From NCBI GenBank assembly GCA_002391425.1, contig DGEZ01000078.1:4357-15031 (forward strand): DNA of 10,675 nt, read 5' to 3'. The notes beneath the pieces were generated by a model that was given only the letters and a program-made list of their open reading frames with translations, had not been told where the DNA came from and did not search any database. The position numbers and the translations under genes are program-made. Origin of the DNA: Micrococcales bacterium UBA3913. GTDB lineage: Bacteria; Actinomycetota; Actinomycetes; Actinomycetales; Microbacteriaceae. Below, one piece after another: positions 1 to 6,783 of this stretch; position 1 is the first letter of the stretch; every line of letters begins with the position of its first letter.

Positions 1-1914
1 ACGAACCTCGCTCCGCACAACCCCGGAGAGGCGATCGACGCTGCCTGTCACCTGCTCGATCACCCCGACGCGACCGTCAGCGACATCATGCGCTTCCTGC
101 CCGGACCTGATTTGCCGTCCGGGGGGTACATTGTCGGGCTCACGGGTGTCCGCGAAGCGTACGAGACGGGCCGGGGAAGTTTCACCATGCGCGCAAAGGC
201 CGAGATCGGCAGGGTCAGCGCTCGCAAGATGGGGATAACCGTCACCGAATTGCCCTACATGGTCGGCCCGGAAATGGTCATGGAGAAGATCAAGGAAGCC
301 GTGACGGCGAAGAAGATCACCGGGATCAGCGCGGCAAACGACTTCACCGATCGCAAGAACGGTCTCAAACTCGTTATCGACGTAAAGACGGGATTCGACC
401 CCGAGGCGGTACTCGCCCAGCTGTACAAGCACACCCCGCTGGAGACGAATTTCGGGATCAACAATGTTGTGCTCATCGGGAACCAGCCCCAGACGCTCGG
501 CATCATCCCGCTCTTACGGGCATACCTCGATCACCGCATCTCCGTGCTCACGCGACGTAGCGCCTATCGCCTGCAGAAGGCTCAAGATCGTTTGCACCTC
601 GTCGAGGGCCTGATCATCGCGATCCTCGACATCGACGAGGTCATCTCGGTCATCCGTACCAGTGACGATACAGACAGCGCGCGAACCCGGCTCATGCAGG
701 TCTTTGATCTGAGCAAGCTCCAGGCTGATCACATCCTCGAACTACGGCTGCGCAGACTCACGAAGTATTCGCAGATCGAGCTCGAAGCCGAGCGCGACCA
801 ACTTCAGGAAAGCATTGCTGCCCTGAAGCGACTGCTCGCCGATCCAGTTCTTCTGCGCCAGCAGGTGGCCACCGAGCTGCGCGAGGCGCGTGCACAGGTG
901 GACACGACACGACGCACCGTGCTGCTGGAGGCGGATGGGTCAACCGGTTCTCGGCGCTCACCCGGTCCTGCAGAGATCGCAGACGAACCCTGCCGCGTCG
1001 TGCTGTCAGCGCTCGGCAGAATCGCGCGGACAGACCCGGCCGCGGAGGCAGCCACCGCAGATGCCGGAGGCAGTGCGCCATCGGTCCCGCGGCGTCGAGC
1101 CCACGACGCGATCTCTGCCGTGGTGGCGACATCGACGCGCGCTGACGTGCTGGCCATCACCTCTCGCGGACGCGCCCTTCGACTCGACGTCGTCGGCCTT
1201 CCCCACATGCCCAGCGCGTCCATTCAGCTCGGGGGAGCCCCCACGGTCGAGGCGTACCTTGGACTCGACCGCACGAAGGAGAAGGTCGTCGGCCTGATTG
1301 ACGCCCTGGGCCAGGATCCTCTCGCCCTGGGCACATCTCGCGGCGTGGTCAAGCGCGTTGTGCCGGACTGGCCCGACAAGCCCGACTTCGAGGTGATCAC
1401 CCTCAAACCCGGGGATTTCGTCGTCTCCGCGACGCTCGCGCCCGATGGATCCGAGCTCGTTTTCGTCTCGGCCCACGGGCAACTGCTGCACTTCCCCTCT
1501 CAGCTCGTGCGGCCGCAGGGGAGGGCAGCGGGAGGGATGACCGGCCTCAGCCTCCGGGACGACGACACCGTCATCTTCTTCTCGAGCATCGACACACCGG
1601 AGCACGCATCGGTCGTCACCGTTGCCGCTGCGGCGGGAACACTCCCGGGCGCGGAACCGGGCACAGCTAAAGTTTCTGCCTTCTCCGAGTTCCCGGCCAA
1701 GGGCCGCGCCACCGGCGGTGTGCGGGCGCAGCGCCTTCTCGCCGGGGAGGACCACCTGGCCTGTGCCTGGGTCGGCAGCGGGATCCCAGCAGCGGTGGAT
1801 GCGCGCGGACGCGCCATCGCGCTACCGAACACTCCAGCGAAACGGGATGCCTCCGGAACCCCCGTGGCCGGTATCATCGCGGGAATCGGCGAGATCGGAT
1901 CGGTTCCCGCTTAG
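1..1914 (+). CDS. parC: DNA topoisomerase IV subunit A (ParC), 5' end missing
   Basis: This is the breakage-reunion subunit of topoisomerase IV, which with ParE decatenates replicated chromosomes. The reading frame is open from base 1, so the gene starts outside the window; 637 residues are visible. The first residues (TNLAPHNPGEAID) match the GyrA/ParC winged-helix/tower region about 50 residues past the catalytic tyrosine, so roughly 170-190 residues including that tyrosine are missing. Seen in order: IPGPD-like FLPGPDLPSGG near codon 33, the GINNVVLIGNQPQTLGI segment, a long charged coiled-coil stretch at about codons 180-300 with ILELRLRRLT, then a C-terminal beta-pinwheel from about codon 320. 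The only GyrA-box-like element is degenerate (RPQGRAAGGM, codons 504-513), which favours ParC over GyrA, as does the adjacent parE. An Ala/Gly/Ser-rich linker lies near codons 310-360. The gene converges on parE. Subunit identity is inferred; membership of the GyrA/ParC family is certain. Confidence 0.93.
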   Translation, partial: TNLAPHNPGEAIDAACHLLDHPDATVSDIMRFLPGPDLPSGGYIVGLTGVREAYETGRGSFTMRAKAEIGRVSARKMGITVTELPYMVGPEMVMEKIKEAVTAKKITGISAANDFTDRKNGLKLVIDVKTGFDPEAVLAQLYKHTPLETNFGINNVVLIGNQPQTLGIIPLLRAYLDHRISVLTRRSAYRLQKAQDRLHLVEGLIIAILDIDEVISVIRTSDDTDSARTRLMQVFDLSKLQADHILELRLRRLTKYSQIELEAERDQLQESIAALKRLLADPVLLRQQVATELREARAQVDTTRRTVLLEADGSTGSRRSPGPAEIADEPCRVVLSALGRIARTDPAAEAATADAGGSAPSVPRRRAHDAISAVVATSTRADVLAITSRGRALRLDVVGLPHMPSASIQLGGAPTVEAYLGLDRTKEKVVGLIDALGQDPLALGTSRGVVKRVVPDWPDKPDFEVITLKPGDFVVSATLAPDGSELVFVSAHGQLLHFPSQLVRPQGRAAGGMTGLSLRDDDTVIFFSSIDTPEHASVVTVAAAAGTLPGAEPGTAKVSAFSEFPAKGRATGGVRAQRLLAGEDHLACAWVGSGIPAAVDARGRAIALPNTPAKRDASGTPVAGIIAGIGEIGSVPA

Positions 1915-1939
1915 TCGCCAGAACCGACACCGCCACAGC

Positions 1940-1967
1940 CGCGGTACGGGACAGCCCGGCCGCCGCG
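1940..1967. terminator. Candidate hairpin between convergent parC and parE
   Basis: The 76-bp gap between the parC and parE stop codons contains a GC-rich imperfect hairpin. The outer stem is CGCGG/CCGCG and the inner stem is CGGG/CCCG around an ACAG loop, with a small internal loop between them. No T-tract follows on either strand, so it is not a canonical intrinsic terminator. U-less hairpins have been proposed as terminators in actinobacteria, and the position would suit a bidirectional one. Its role is inferred. Confidence 0.3.
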
Positions 1968-1990
1968 TGCCGGAGAGGACTCCTGCGCCG

Positions 1991-4078
1991 TCAGGCGTCG
2001 ATCCGGTCCCGGGAGACATCCGCCGACGCCGTCATGATGAAGGCACGCCGGGGTGCCACCTCCGATCCCATCAAACGGTCGAAGACCGCTTCGGCCGCCT
2101 GCACATCCGAGAGCCGCACGCGCCGCAGCAGGCGGTGGTGTTTATCCATCGTGGTCTCGGCGAGCTGGTCCGCATCCATCTCCCCCAGCCCTTTGTAGCG
2201 CTGAATAGGATCCACATAGGACTTGCCCTGCTTGCGCAGCCGGGCGACTAACGCGTGGAGTTGCTCCTCGGAATAGGTGTAGGTCACGTCATTCGGCTTG
2301 GCCCCGGGGTTCTTCACGATCACGCGGTGCAGCGGGGGCACCGCGGCGTACACCCGTCCGGCCTCAACCATCGGACGCATATAGCGGAAGAAGAGCGTGA
2401 GCAGGAGCGTGCGGATGTGCGCCCCATCCACATCGGCGTCGCTCATCAGGATTACCTTGCCGTACCGCGCAGCCGATAGGTCGAATGTGCGTCCCGAACC
2501 GGCTCCGATCACCTGGATGATGTTCGCACACTCCGCATTCGCCAGCATCTCCGCGACGCTGGCCTTCTGCACGTTGAGGATCTTCCCGCGAATCGGCAGC
2601 AGGGCCTGGTACTCACTGTCCCGCGCGAGTTTGGCGGTGCCCAGCGCGGAATCTCCCTCGACGATGAACAGCTCAGATTGAGCGACATCATTGCTCCTGC
2701 AATCCACCAGCTTGGCCGGAAGCGCGGATGACTCCAGAGCGTTCTTGCGCCGTTGGGTTTCCTTGTGCGCCCGTGCGGAGATGCGCGACTTCATCTCGGT
2801 GACGATCTTCTCGAGCACACGGGATACTTCGATCTTCTGCCCTCGACGCGGCGATTGAAGCTGCTCGCGCAAACCACTCGAGACGACACTGGCCACGATG
2901 GAGCGCACTGCTGGGGTGCCCAGCACCTCCTTGGTCTGCCCCTCGAACTGCGGTTCCGGCACACGCACGGAGATCACGGCTGTCAGGCCAGCCAGGATGT
3001 CGTCCTTCTCCAGTTTGTCGTTGCCCACCTTCAGCTTCCTGCTGTTCTCGGACACGACCTGACGCACCACTTTGAGCATCGCCTGTTCGAAGCCGGTGAC
3101 GTGGGTTCCCCCTTTAGGGGTTGCGATGATGTTCACATAGCTGCGCACCACCGTGTCGTATCCCTCACCCCAGCGCAGCGCGACGTCCACCGCACAATCG
3201 CGCTCCACCTCGGTGTCCTGCATGCTGCCGTCCTCGGCCAGCACGGGGACCTCCTCGGTGAAGGACTGTTCCCCGGTGAACCTCCAGACATCGGTGACCG
3301 CACGATCGGGCGCGAGGTACTCGGCATACTCCGCTATGCCACCCTCGAAGTGGAACGCCTCGTGCACGGGATTCTCGGCGCGAAGATCGGTGATCGAGAC
3401 GCGCAGTCCGGGAACGAGGAATGCTGTCTGCCGCGCGCGATCTGCGATGTCGGCATACTCCACCCGTGCATCCGCCGTGAAGATCGCCGGATCGGGCCAA
3501 TACCGCACACGCGTACCTGTCTCAGCCCGGCGCACCTTTGCGACGACCCGCAGATCACTCGCATCGGTGAACGGCTGGAACGGTGCGTCGGGCCGGGCCG
3601 CACCCCCGCGGTCGTCGAATATTCCGGGTTCCCCACGACGAAAGGACATCGCATAGGTTTTCCCGTTGCGATCCACCTCAACATCCAGTCGCGCCGAGAG
3701 CGCATTCACGACCGAGGCTCCGACCCCATGCAGCCCTCCGGCCGCACCATAGTTCCCGTTGCCGAATTTGCCGCCCGCATGGAGCTTCGTGAAGACGACC
3801 TCCACCCCGCTGAGGCCAGTCTTCGGCTCGCGATCGACCGGCACGCCCCGGCCGTGGTCGTCCACGGCGAAACTACCGTCCGGGTTCAAGGTGATCGCAA
3901 TCTCGTGACCGAACCCGGCTAGTGCCTCATCGACGGCATTGTCGAAGATCTCCCACAGGCAGTGAGTGAGGCCACGACCGTCCGTGGATCCGATGTACAT
4001 TCCCGGACGCTTCCGCACCGCCTCCAGGCCATCGAGAACCGACAGGTGCCGAGCGGAATAGTCGCTGCCGTCAGGCAC
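1991..4078 (-). CDS. parE: DNA topoisomerase IV subunit B (ParE)
   Basis: This is the ATPase subunit of topoisomerase IV, a GHKL-type ATPase that drives strand passage together with ParC. The preferred product is 695 residues. The GHKL domain shows EIFDNAVDEA at residues 43-52 (E43 is the likely general base, N47 binds Mg-ATP), DDHGRGVP at 73-80, and the ATP-lid glycine motif GGLHGVGASVVNALS. The Toprim domain shows EGDSA and DADVDGAHIRTLL, and the C-terminus carries the QRYKGLGEM motif. QTKEVLGTPAV and the absence of a long insert fit ParE better than GyrB. The GTG at 4078 is chosen because a full AGGAGGT lies 6 bp upstream and homologues usually begin shortly before the SARHLSVLDGLEAVRKRPGM region. 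An in-frame ATG at 4108 would add ten residues but has no ribosome site, and the Shine-Dalgarno would then lie inside the coding sequence. Transcription converges on parC. Confidence 0.95.
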   Translation of the reverse strand: MPDGSDYSARHLSVLDGLEAVRKRPGMYIGSTDGRGLTHCLWEIFDNAVDEALAGFGHEIAITLNPDGSFAVDDHGRGVPVDREPKTGLSGVEVVFTKLHAGGKFGNGNYGAAGGLHGVGASVVNALSARLDVEVDRNGKTYAMSFRRGEPGIFDDRGGAARPDAPFQPFTDASDLRVVAKVRRAETGTRVRYWPDPAIFTADARVEYADIADRARQTAFLVPGLRVSITDLRAENPVHEAFHFEGGIAEYAEYLAPDRAVTDVWRFTGEQSFTEEVPVLAEDGSMQDTEVERDCAVDVALRWGEGYDTVVRSYVNIIATPKGGTHVTGFEQAMLKVVRQVVSENSRKLKVGNDKLEKDDILAGLTAVISVRVPEPQFEGQTKEVLGTPAVRSIVASVVSSGLREQLQSPRRGQKIEVSRVLEKIVTEMKSRISARAHKETQRRKNALESSALPAKLVDCRSNDVAQSELFIVEGDSALGTAKLARDSEYQALLPIRGKILNVQKASVAEMLANAECANIIQVIGAGSGRTFDLSAARYGKVILMSDADVDGAHIRTLLLTLFFRYMRPMVEAGRVYAAVPPLHRVIVKNPGAKPNDVTYTYSEEQLHALVARLRKQGKSYVDPIQRYKGLGEMDADQLAETTMDKHHRLLRRVRLSDVQAAEAVFDRLMGSEVAPRRAFIMTASADVSRDRIDA

Positions 4079-4084
4079 GGGCTG

Positions 4085-4091
4085 ACCTCCT
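4085..4091 (-). promoter_or_regulatory. Ribosome binding site that sets the parE start
   Basis: The minus strand reads AGGAGGT, a near-perfect anti-16S match, then six bases (cagccc) and GTG at 4078. The upstream in-frame ATG at 4108 is preceded by a C-rich stretch without purine-rich complementarity. This decides the start in favour of GTG. Confidence 0.8.
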
Positions 4092-4132
4092 GAGTGGAAT
4101 TTCTCCATGGGGATGGCGGGATACGCCGATCT

Positions 4133-4138
4133 ACTATA
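4133..4138 (-). promoter_or_regulatory. Candidate -10 element for parE
   Basis: The minus strand reads TATAGT, close to the TATAAT consensus, about 55 bp upstream of the parE GTG. This would give a leader of roughly 48 nt containing the AGGAGGT site. No convincing TTGACA-like -35 is visible at 16-18 bp spacing. The same AT-rich patch reads TACTAT on the plus strand, so it could fire in both directions. It stands out because the surrounding DNA is GC-rich. Confidence 0.4.
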
Positions 4139-4177
4139 ACCAGGGCTATGGCCAAGACCCGCAAGCCTCGCCCGGGA

Positions 4178-4205
4178 GTGCGGAGAAGTCCGGCCGTGCC
4201 CGCAC
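4178..4205 (-). terminator. Candidate hairpin just after the membrane-protein gene
   Basis: An inverted repeat GTGCGG/CCGCAC with a 16-nt loop begins about five bases past the stop codon of the 72-residue membrane-protein gene, at the end of the possible deoC-dapB transcript. There is no U-tract, so only position and dyad symmetry support it. Confidence 0.25.
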
Positions 4206-4209
4206 CAGA

Positions 4210-4428
4210 TCAGGCAGAAGATTCGCAGTTAGCGAACGGAGGTCGGTCTGCGCCCACCGCCCAGACCCCCACGGCAGCGAGCACGAGACAACACACCCCC
4301 AGCGCCACGCCGGCCAACGTCCCCGCCTGCAGGGCGAGGACCCCAAACCAGCCGACCACCCCAACGCAGCCGAGGGTCAGCAGCGCCATGACCAGCGCAG
4401 GGACGGCGGCGCGCCACACCCCGGTCAT
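4210..4428 (-). CDS. Small two-helix membrane protein of unknown function
   Basis: The 72-residue product has a short N-terminus, a hydrophobic segment at about residues 9-33 and a second at about 36-60, then a short polar tail ending PPFANCESSA. It looks like a helical hairpin in the cytoplasmic membrane. I recognise no catalytic motif and assign no function. The ATG lies one base after the dapB TGA (TGACATG) and has no obvious Shine-Dalgarno of its own, so translation probably depends on ribosomes finishing dapB. A conserved membrane protein also follows dapB in M. tuberculosis (Rv2772c), which supports a real gene, though that protein is longer and homology is not shown here. The frame stays open further upstream inside dapB (to 4596), but that extension is arginine/serine-rich shadow sequence and is left out. 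Confidence 0.7.
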   Translation of the reverse strand: MTGVWRAAVPALVMALLTLGCVGVVGWFGVLALQAGTLAGVALGVCCLVLAAVGVWAVGADRPPFANCESSA

Positions 4429-4429
4429 G

Positions 4430-5116
4430 TCACGCCAGACCGAGGAGTTCGTCCATGCCCACCTGCACACCGGAGAGTCCGACGACACCGCGCACAGCCA
4501 CCGCGATACCCGCGCGATAGGAGTCGTTGGAGGTGGTCTCATGGGTGATCGTGAGGTACTCGCCGTCGCCGCCGAGCCAGACCGACTGTTTCGCAATCAC
4601 CCCGGGCAGGCGGATCGAGTGGATGGGGATGTCCCGCGCATCCGGCGTGCGGGCCTGCTCGATCTGCTCCCGGGTGTTGACCGAGGTGCCCGACGGCGCA
4701 TCCTTCTTCTTCGCGTGGTGCGCCTCGACGATCTCCACGGTGGGGAAAAACCGGGCGGCCAGAGCCGCGAGCCGGGTCGACACGATCGACCCCAGTGAGA
4801 AGTTCGGCACAATGAGCACGCCAGCCTCCGGGTGGTCCAGGGCCCGTTCACTCAACGCATGGACCAGGTCCGCTGACCATCCGCTCGTGCCGATGAGCAG
4901 CTTCTTGTCGTGCGCCACACAGTAGTCCGCAACCGCACGGCTCACCTCCAGTTGGGTGGCATCGATGACGACGTCGACGCCGTCCAGAACATCCCAGCCC
5001 TCCCCGTGTCGCAGGCGCGTCACGACGCGGAAGTCGTCCATGCCTGAGACAACGGAATCGATGACCGTTCCCAGGCGCCCGCTCGCACCCACGATGCCGA
5101 CGGTGTGCTGCACCAT
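4430..5116 (-). CDS. dapB: 4-hydroxy-tetrahydrodipicolinate reductase (DapB)
   Basis: DapB reduces 4-hydroxy-tetrahydrodipicolinate to tetrahydrodipicolinate with NAD(P)H in the cytoplasmic diaminopimelate/lysine pathway that feeds peptidoglycan. The 228-residue product has the N-terminal Rossmann glycine motif GASGRLG at 10-16, VDVVIDAT at 48-54, GTSGW at 76-80 and NFSLG at 105-109. The family signature EAHHAKKKDAPSGT lies at 131-144, where H133/H134 and K137 align with the catalytic His-His and Lys of E. coli DapB. The C-terminal dimer/substrate domain ends with GDGEYLTITHE and a final hydrophobic strand. It is somewhat shorter than E. coli DapB (273) but complete. The ATG at 5116 is preceded by AAGGAG five bases upstream (5122-5127). 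The open frame upstream of it is arginine-rich, overlaps deoC and is rejected. It probably shares a transcript with deoC upstream and the membrane-protein gene downstream. Confidence 0.96.
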   Translation of the reverse strand: MVQHTVGIVGASGRLGTVIDSVVSGMDDFRVVTRLRHGEGWDVLDGVDVVIDATQLEVSRAVADYCVAHDKKLLIGTSGWSADLVHALSERALDHPEAGVLIVPNFSLGSIVSTRLAALAARFFPTVEIVEAHHAKKKDAPSGTSVNTREQIEQARTPDARDIPIHSIRLPGVIAKQSVWLGGDGEYLTITHETTSNDSYRAGIAVAVRGVVGLSGVQVGMDELLGLA

Positions 5117-5121
5117 ATCTT

Positions 5122-5132
5122 CTCCTTCTCCT
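5122..5132 (-). promoter_or_regulatory. Ribosome binding site of dapB
   Basis: The minus strand carries two purine-rich cores in tandem, AGGAG then AAGGAG, with the second ending five bases before the dapB ATG. It fixes the start against the much longer open frame upstream. Confidence 0.75.
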
Positions 5133-5181
5133 GACCACGCGCACCGGCGCGGCACTCCTCCCTGTTCGCTGGATGCCCGGG

Positions 5182-6138
5182 TTACTCCCCGAAGGGGTCC
5201 GCCCCGGCGGCGAGTTGATGACGCGCATCCACCAGGTTCGCCACCAGGCTGGATGCTCCAAACCGGAACCGTTGCGGGACCAGGCCGGCATCCCCCGCTT
5301 TCTGCTGCACGAGGCTCAGGTAGTGCACCGCGTCCTGCGCGGAACGAATGCCACCGGCAGCCTTCACCCCGATCGGGCGGCCTGTCACCTGCTCGAAATC
5401 CCACGCCGCATCCAGCATGATCGCCACATCCGGCAGTGTCGCAGCACGCGGGATCTTCCCCGTCGACGTCTTGATCATGTCCGCCCCGGCGAGCATGGCC
5501 AGCCAGGAGGCCTGCTGCACCGCGTCGCTGCCGGGCAGTTCTCCGGTTTCCAGAATCGCTTTCACCCGCACCGCGTGTTCGGCGTCGCGGCACACCTCCA
5601 CGATGCGCCGTACATCCTCGAACACGGTGAGGTAGCGAGCGTCACTGAAGGCACCCCTGTCGATGACCATGTCGATCTCGGTGGCGCCCTGACGGAGCGC
5701 GTACCGCACATCGGCAAGCTTGACCTCTATCGATGCGCGCCCCGACGGGAAGGCCCCGGCAACACACGCCAGTTCGATAGGCGAGTCCACTCCGAGTGCC
5801 TCCCGCACGACGGCGGCAAGATCCCCGTACACGCACACCCCTGCTGTGTGTGGCGCCGAGTCATCCTCCGGGTCGGGGTGCTGAGCCCGGGCTACCAGTG
5901 CTCGCACCCGCGACGGGGTGTCGGTGCCCTCCAGTGTCGTCAGATCGGTGAGAGCCAGGGCGGTGTCCACCAGATGCGACAGCGATGTGTCGTCGTGGAC
6001 AGCGTGCACTGCTGAGTCCACCTCCGACGCGATGCGCGACGAGTCCACGGCCGGTAACGCGTCGAGGAGCGCCGTCAGCGTGTCCTGACTCGGGCGGGCC
6101 AGCGCCTGCGCGACAAGCTCCGGAAAACTCTCAGACAT
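5182..6138 (-). CDS. deoC: Deoxyribose-phosphate aldolase (DeoC/DERA)
   Basis: DeoC cleaves 2-deoxyribose-5-phosphate to glyceraldehyde-3-phosphate and acetaldehyde, the last step of deoxynucleoside catabolism, through a lysine Schiff base in a cytosolic TIM barrel. The product has 318 residues. Visible landmarks are TDLTTL at 64-69, VCVY at 101-104, EIDMVID at 154-160 (D156 is the proton-relay Asp), ILETGEL at 195-201, IKTSTGK at 222-228 (K223 forms the Schiff base), VKAAGG at 258-263 (K259 is the second active-site Lys) and FRFGASS at 291-297. The motifs resemble the E. coli-type enzyme (259 residues). The first 50 or so residues are an extra N-terminal segment with no recognisable domain. 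The ATG at 6138 has AGGAG four bases upstream. The frame stays open further upstream, antisense to the GNAT gene, and that part is rejected. No other deo genes are nearby; dapB follows after 65 bp. Confidence 0.95.
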   Translation of the reverse strand: MSESFPELVAQALARPSQDTLTALLDALPAVDSSRIASEVDSAVHAVHDDTSLSHLVDTALALTDLTTLEGTDTPSRVRALVARAQHPDPEDDSAPHTAGVCVYGDLAAVVREALGVDSPIELACVAGAFPSGRASIEVKLADVRYALRQGATEIDMVIDRGAFSDARYLTVFEDVRRIVEVCRDAEHAVRVKAILETGELPGSDAVQQASWLAMLAGADMIKTSTGKIPRAATLPDVAIMLDAAWDFEQVTGRPIGVKAAGGIRSAQDAVHYLSLVQQKAGDAGLVPQRFRFGASSLVANLVDARHQLAAGADPFGE

Positions 6139-6142
6139 GGGG

Positions 6143-6147
6143 CTCCT
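6143..6147 (-). promoter_or_regulatory. Ribosome binding site of deoC
   Basis: The minus strand reads GGAAGGAGCCCC before the ATG at 6138. The AGGAG core with a short four-base spacer supports this start over the longer upstream open frame. Confidence 0.65.
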
Positions 6148-6170
6148 TCCGTCCAGCAGGGTGCCTACAT

Positions 6171-6176
6171 AGGGTA
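6171..6176 (-). promoter_or_regulatory. Candidate -10 element for deoC
   Basis: The minus strand reads TACCCT, which fits the loose actinobacterial TAnnnT -10, about 33 bp upstream of the deoC ATG. It predicts a leader of roughly 26 nt that includes the AGGAG site. No clear -35 is seen. Confidence 0.35.
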
Positions 6177-6192
6177 CCTTCCGGGACCGCGA

Positions 6193-6198
6193 TAGGGT
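6193..6198 (+). promoter_or_regulatory. Candidate leaderless promoter of the GNAT gene
   Basis: TAGGGT lies exactly six bases before the GTG at 6205, the spacing expected when transcription starts on the first base of the start codon. No Shine-Dalgarno precedes the GTG. This pattern is common for leaderless mRNAs in actinobacteria. No -35 consensus is visible. Confidence 0.5.
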
Positions 6199-6204
6199 AA
6201 ACGG

Positions 6205-6708
6205 GTGCCCGAGTTGACTCTTCACTGCCTGCGCGTAACCGCAGGCCCCCATGGCGGGGAGCTGTCCCGCTGGCCCGAGCTGCTCGACCACTACCTCGCC
6301 TACCGGATCGCACAGGCCGAGCAGTGCGGTCGCACGTACCACCCGGTCCGGCCGCACCCGGAGGACTTCGATGGAGTGTGCGGCACGTACATCGTCGCAG
6401 AACACGCCGGAGAAGGTATTGGATGCGTCGGGGTACGCTTCCTCGACGAGCACACAACGGAACTCAAGAACATGTGGGTAGAGCCCCGGGCACGTCGTTG
6501 GGGCGTTGCCACCGGTCTCGTCACCGCCGCAGAGGACTGGGCACGTGATCACGGCGCGACCCGGATGCGCCTGGACACGCACGAAACGCTTCGGGATGCG
6601 GTGCGTCTCTACGAGCGATCGGGCTACCAGCGCATCCCGGCGTACAACACGAACCCGAATGCGTCGCTGTGGTTCGAGAAACAGCTGGGAGCATCCCCGA
6701 CTCGTTGA
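6205..6708 (+). CDS. GNAT-family N-acetyltransferase
   Basis: This 167-residue single-domain protein transfers an acetyl group from acetyl-CoA to an unknown acceptor, probably in the cytoplasm. The acetyl-CoA pyrophosphate-binding loop is visible as RRWGVA at 97-102 (the R/Q-x-x-G-x-G/A motif). It follows the beta-4 strand ELKNMWVEP at 86-94 and precedes helix alpha-3 (TGLVTAAEDWARDHG). The beta-5/alpha-4 signature is at 120-141 (RMRLDTHE...DAVRLYERSGY), with Y136 as the usual candidate general acid. Length is typical for the family. The GTG at 6205 is chosen because homologous folding begins soon after it and a TAGGGT sits six bases upstream; there is no ribosome site, so it is probably leaderless. 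It diverges from deoC and converges on the M16 peptidase gene. The substrate cannot be predicted from sequence or neighbours. Confidence 0.88.
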   Translation: MPELTLHCLRVTAGPHGGELSRWPELLDHYLAYRIAQAEQCGRTYHPVRPHPEDFDGVCGTYIVAEHAGEGIGCVGVRFLDEHTTELKNMWVEPRARRWGVATGLVTAAEDWARDHGATRMRLDTHETLRDAVRLYERSGYQRIPAYNTNPNASLWFEKQLGASPTR

Positions 6709-6760
6709 ACCCGGCAGCGCCACCCTTCGCACCAGACCCCCGAACAGGATGTGCACTCTC

Positions 6761-6779
6761 GCCCCGGAGCCCGCCGGGC
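6761..6779. terminator. Candidate hairpin between convergent GNAT and M16 genes
   Basis: The 75-bp gap between the two convergent stop codons holds a short GC-rich dyad, GCCC and GG pairing with CC and GGGC around a six-base loop with one bulged C. It could slow transcription from both sides. No T-tract follows, so support is weak. Nothing else is recognisable in this gap. Confidence 0.22.
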
Positions 6780-6783
6780 AGGC

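Larger units (their letters stand above)
6169..6199. repeat. Two direct copies of ATAGGGTA in the deoC/GNAT divergent region
   Basis: The 66-bp divergent region contains ATAGGGTA at 6169-6176 and again at 6192-6199, 23 bp apart (about two helical turns). The second copy contains the TAGGGT placed as the -10 of the GNAT gene. On the minus strand the first copy reads TACCCT and is placed as a -10 for deoC. The copies may be promoter elements, an operator, or both; which one cannot be told from sequence alone. Confidence 0.5.

Noticed and set aside
1006..1755. A 249-codon minus-strand frame inside parC
   Set aside because: It is the complement of the ParC C-terminal domain, with no family features.
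2753..3922. A 389-codon plus-strand frame inside parE
   Set aside because: It is antisense to conserved parE motifs, has no domain and no ribosome site, and shows typical GC-driven openness.
4079..4108. Ten-residue longer ParE starting at ATG 4108
   Set aside because: There is no ribosome site before this ATG, while AGGAGGT sits within the supposed coding part, correctly spaced for the GTG at 4078.
4148..4798. Plus-strand frame starting MAKTRKPRPG near the parE promoter
   Set aside because: The first codons look plausible, but the frame runs antisense through both the membrane-protein gene and the 3' half of dapB, has no ribosome site, and its product is low-complexity. Only the bidirectional promoter idea was kept.
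5117..5593. In-frame extension upstream of the dapB start
   Set aside because: It overlaps deoC in another frame, is Arg/Gly-rich, and the AAGGAG before the ATG at 5116 gives a canonical DapB N-terminus.
6139..6756. In-frame extension upstream of the deoC start
   Set aside because: It lies antisense to the GNAT gene and encodes nothing recognisable. The ATG at 6138 has its own ribosome site.
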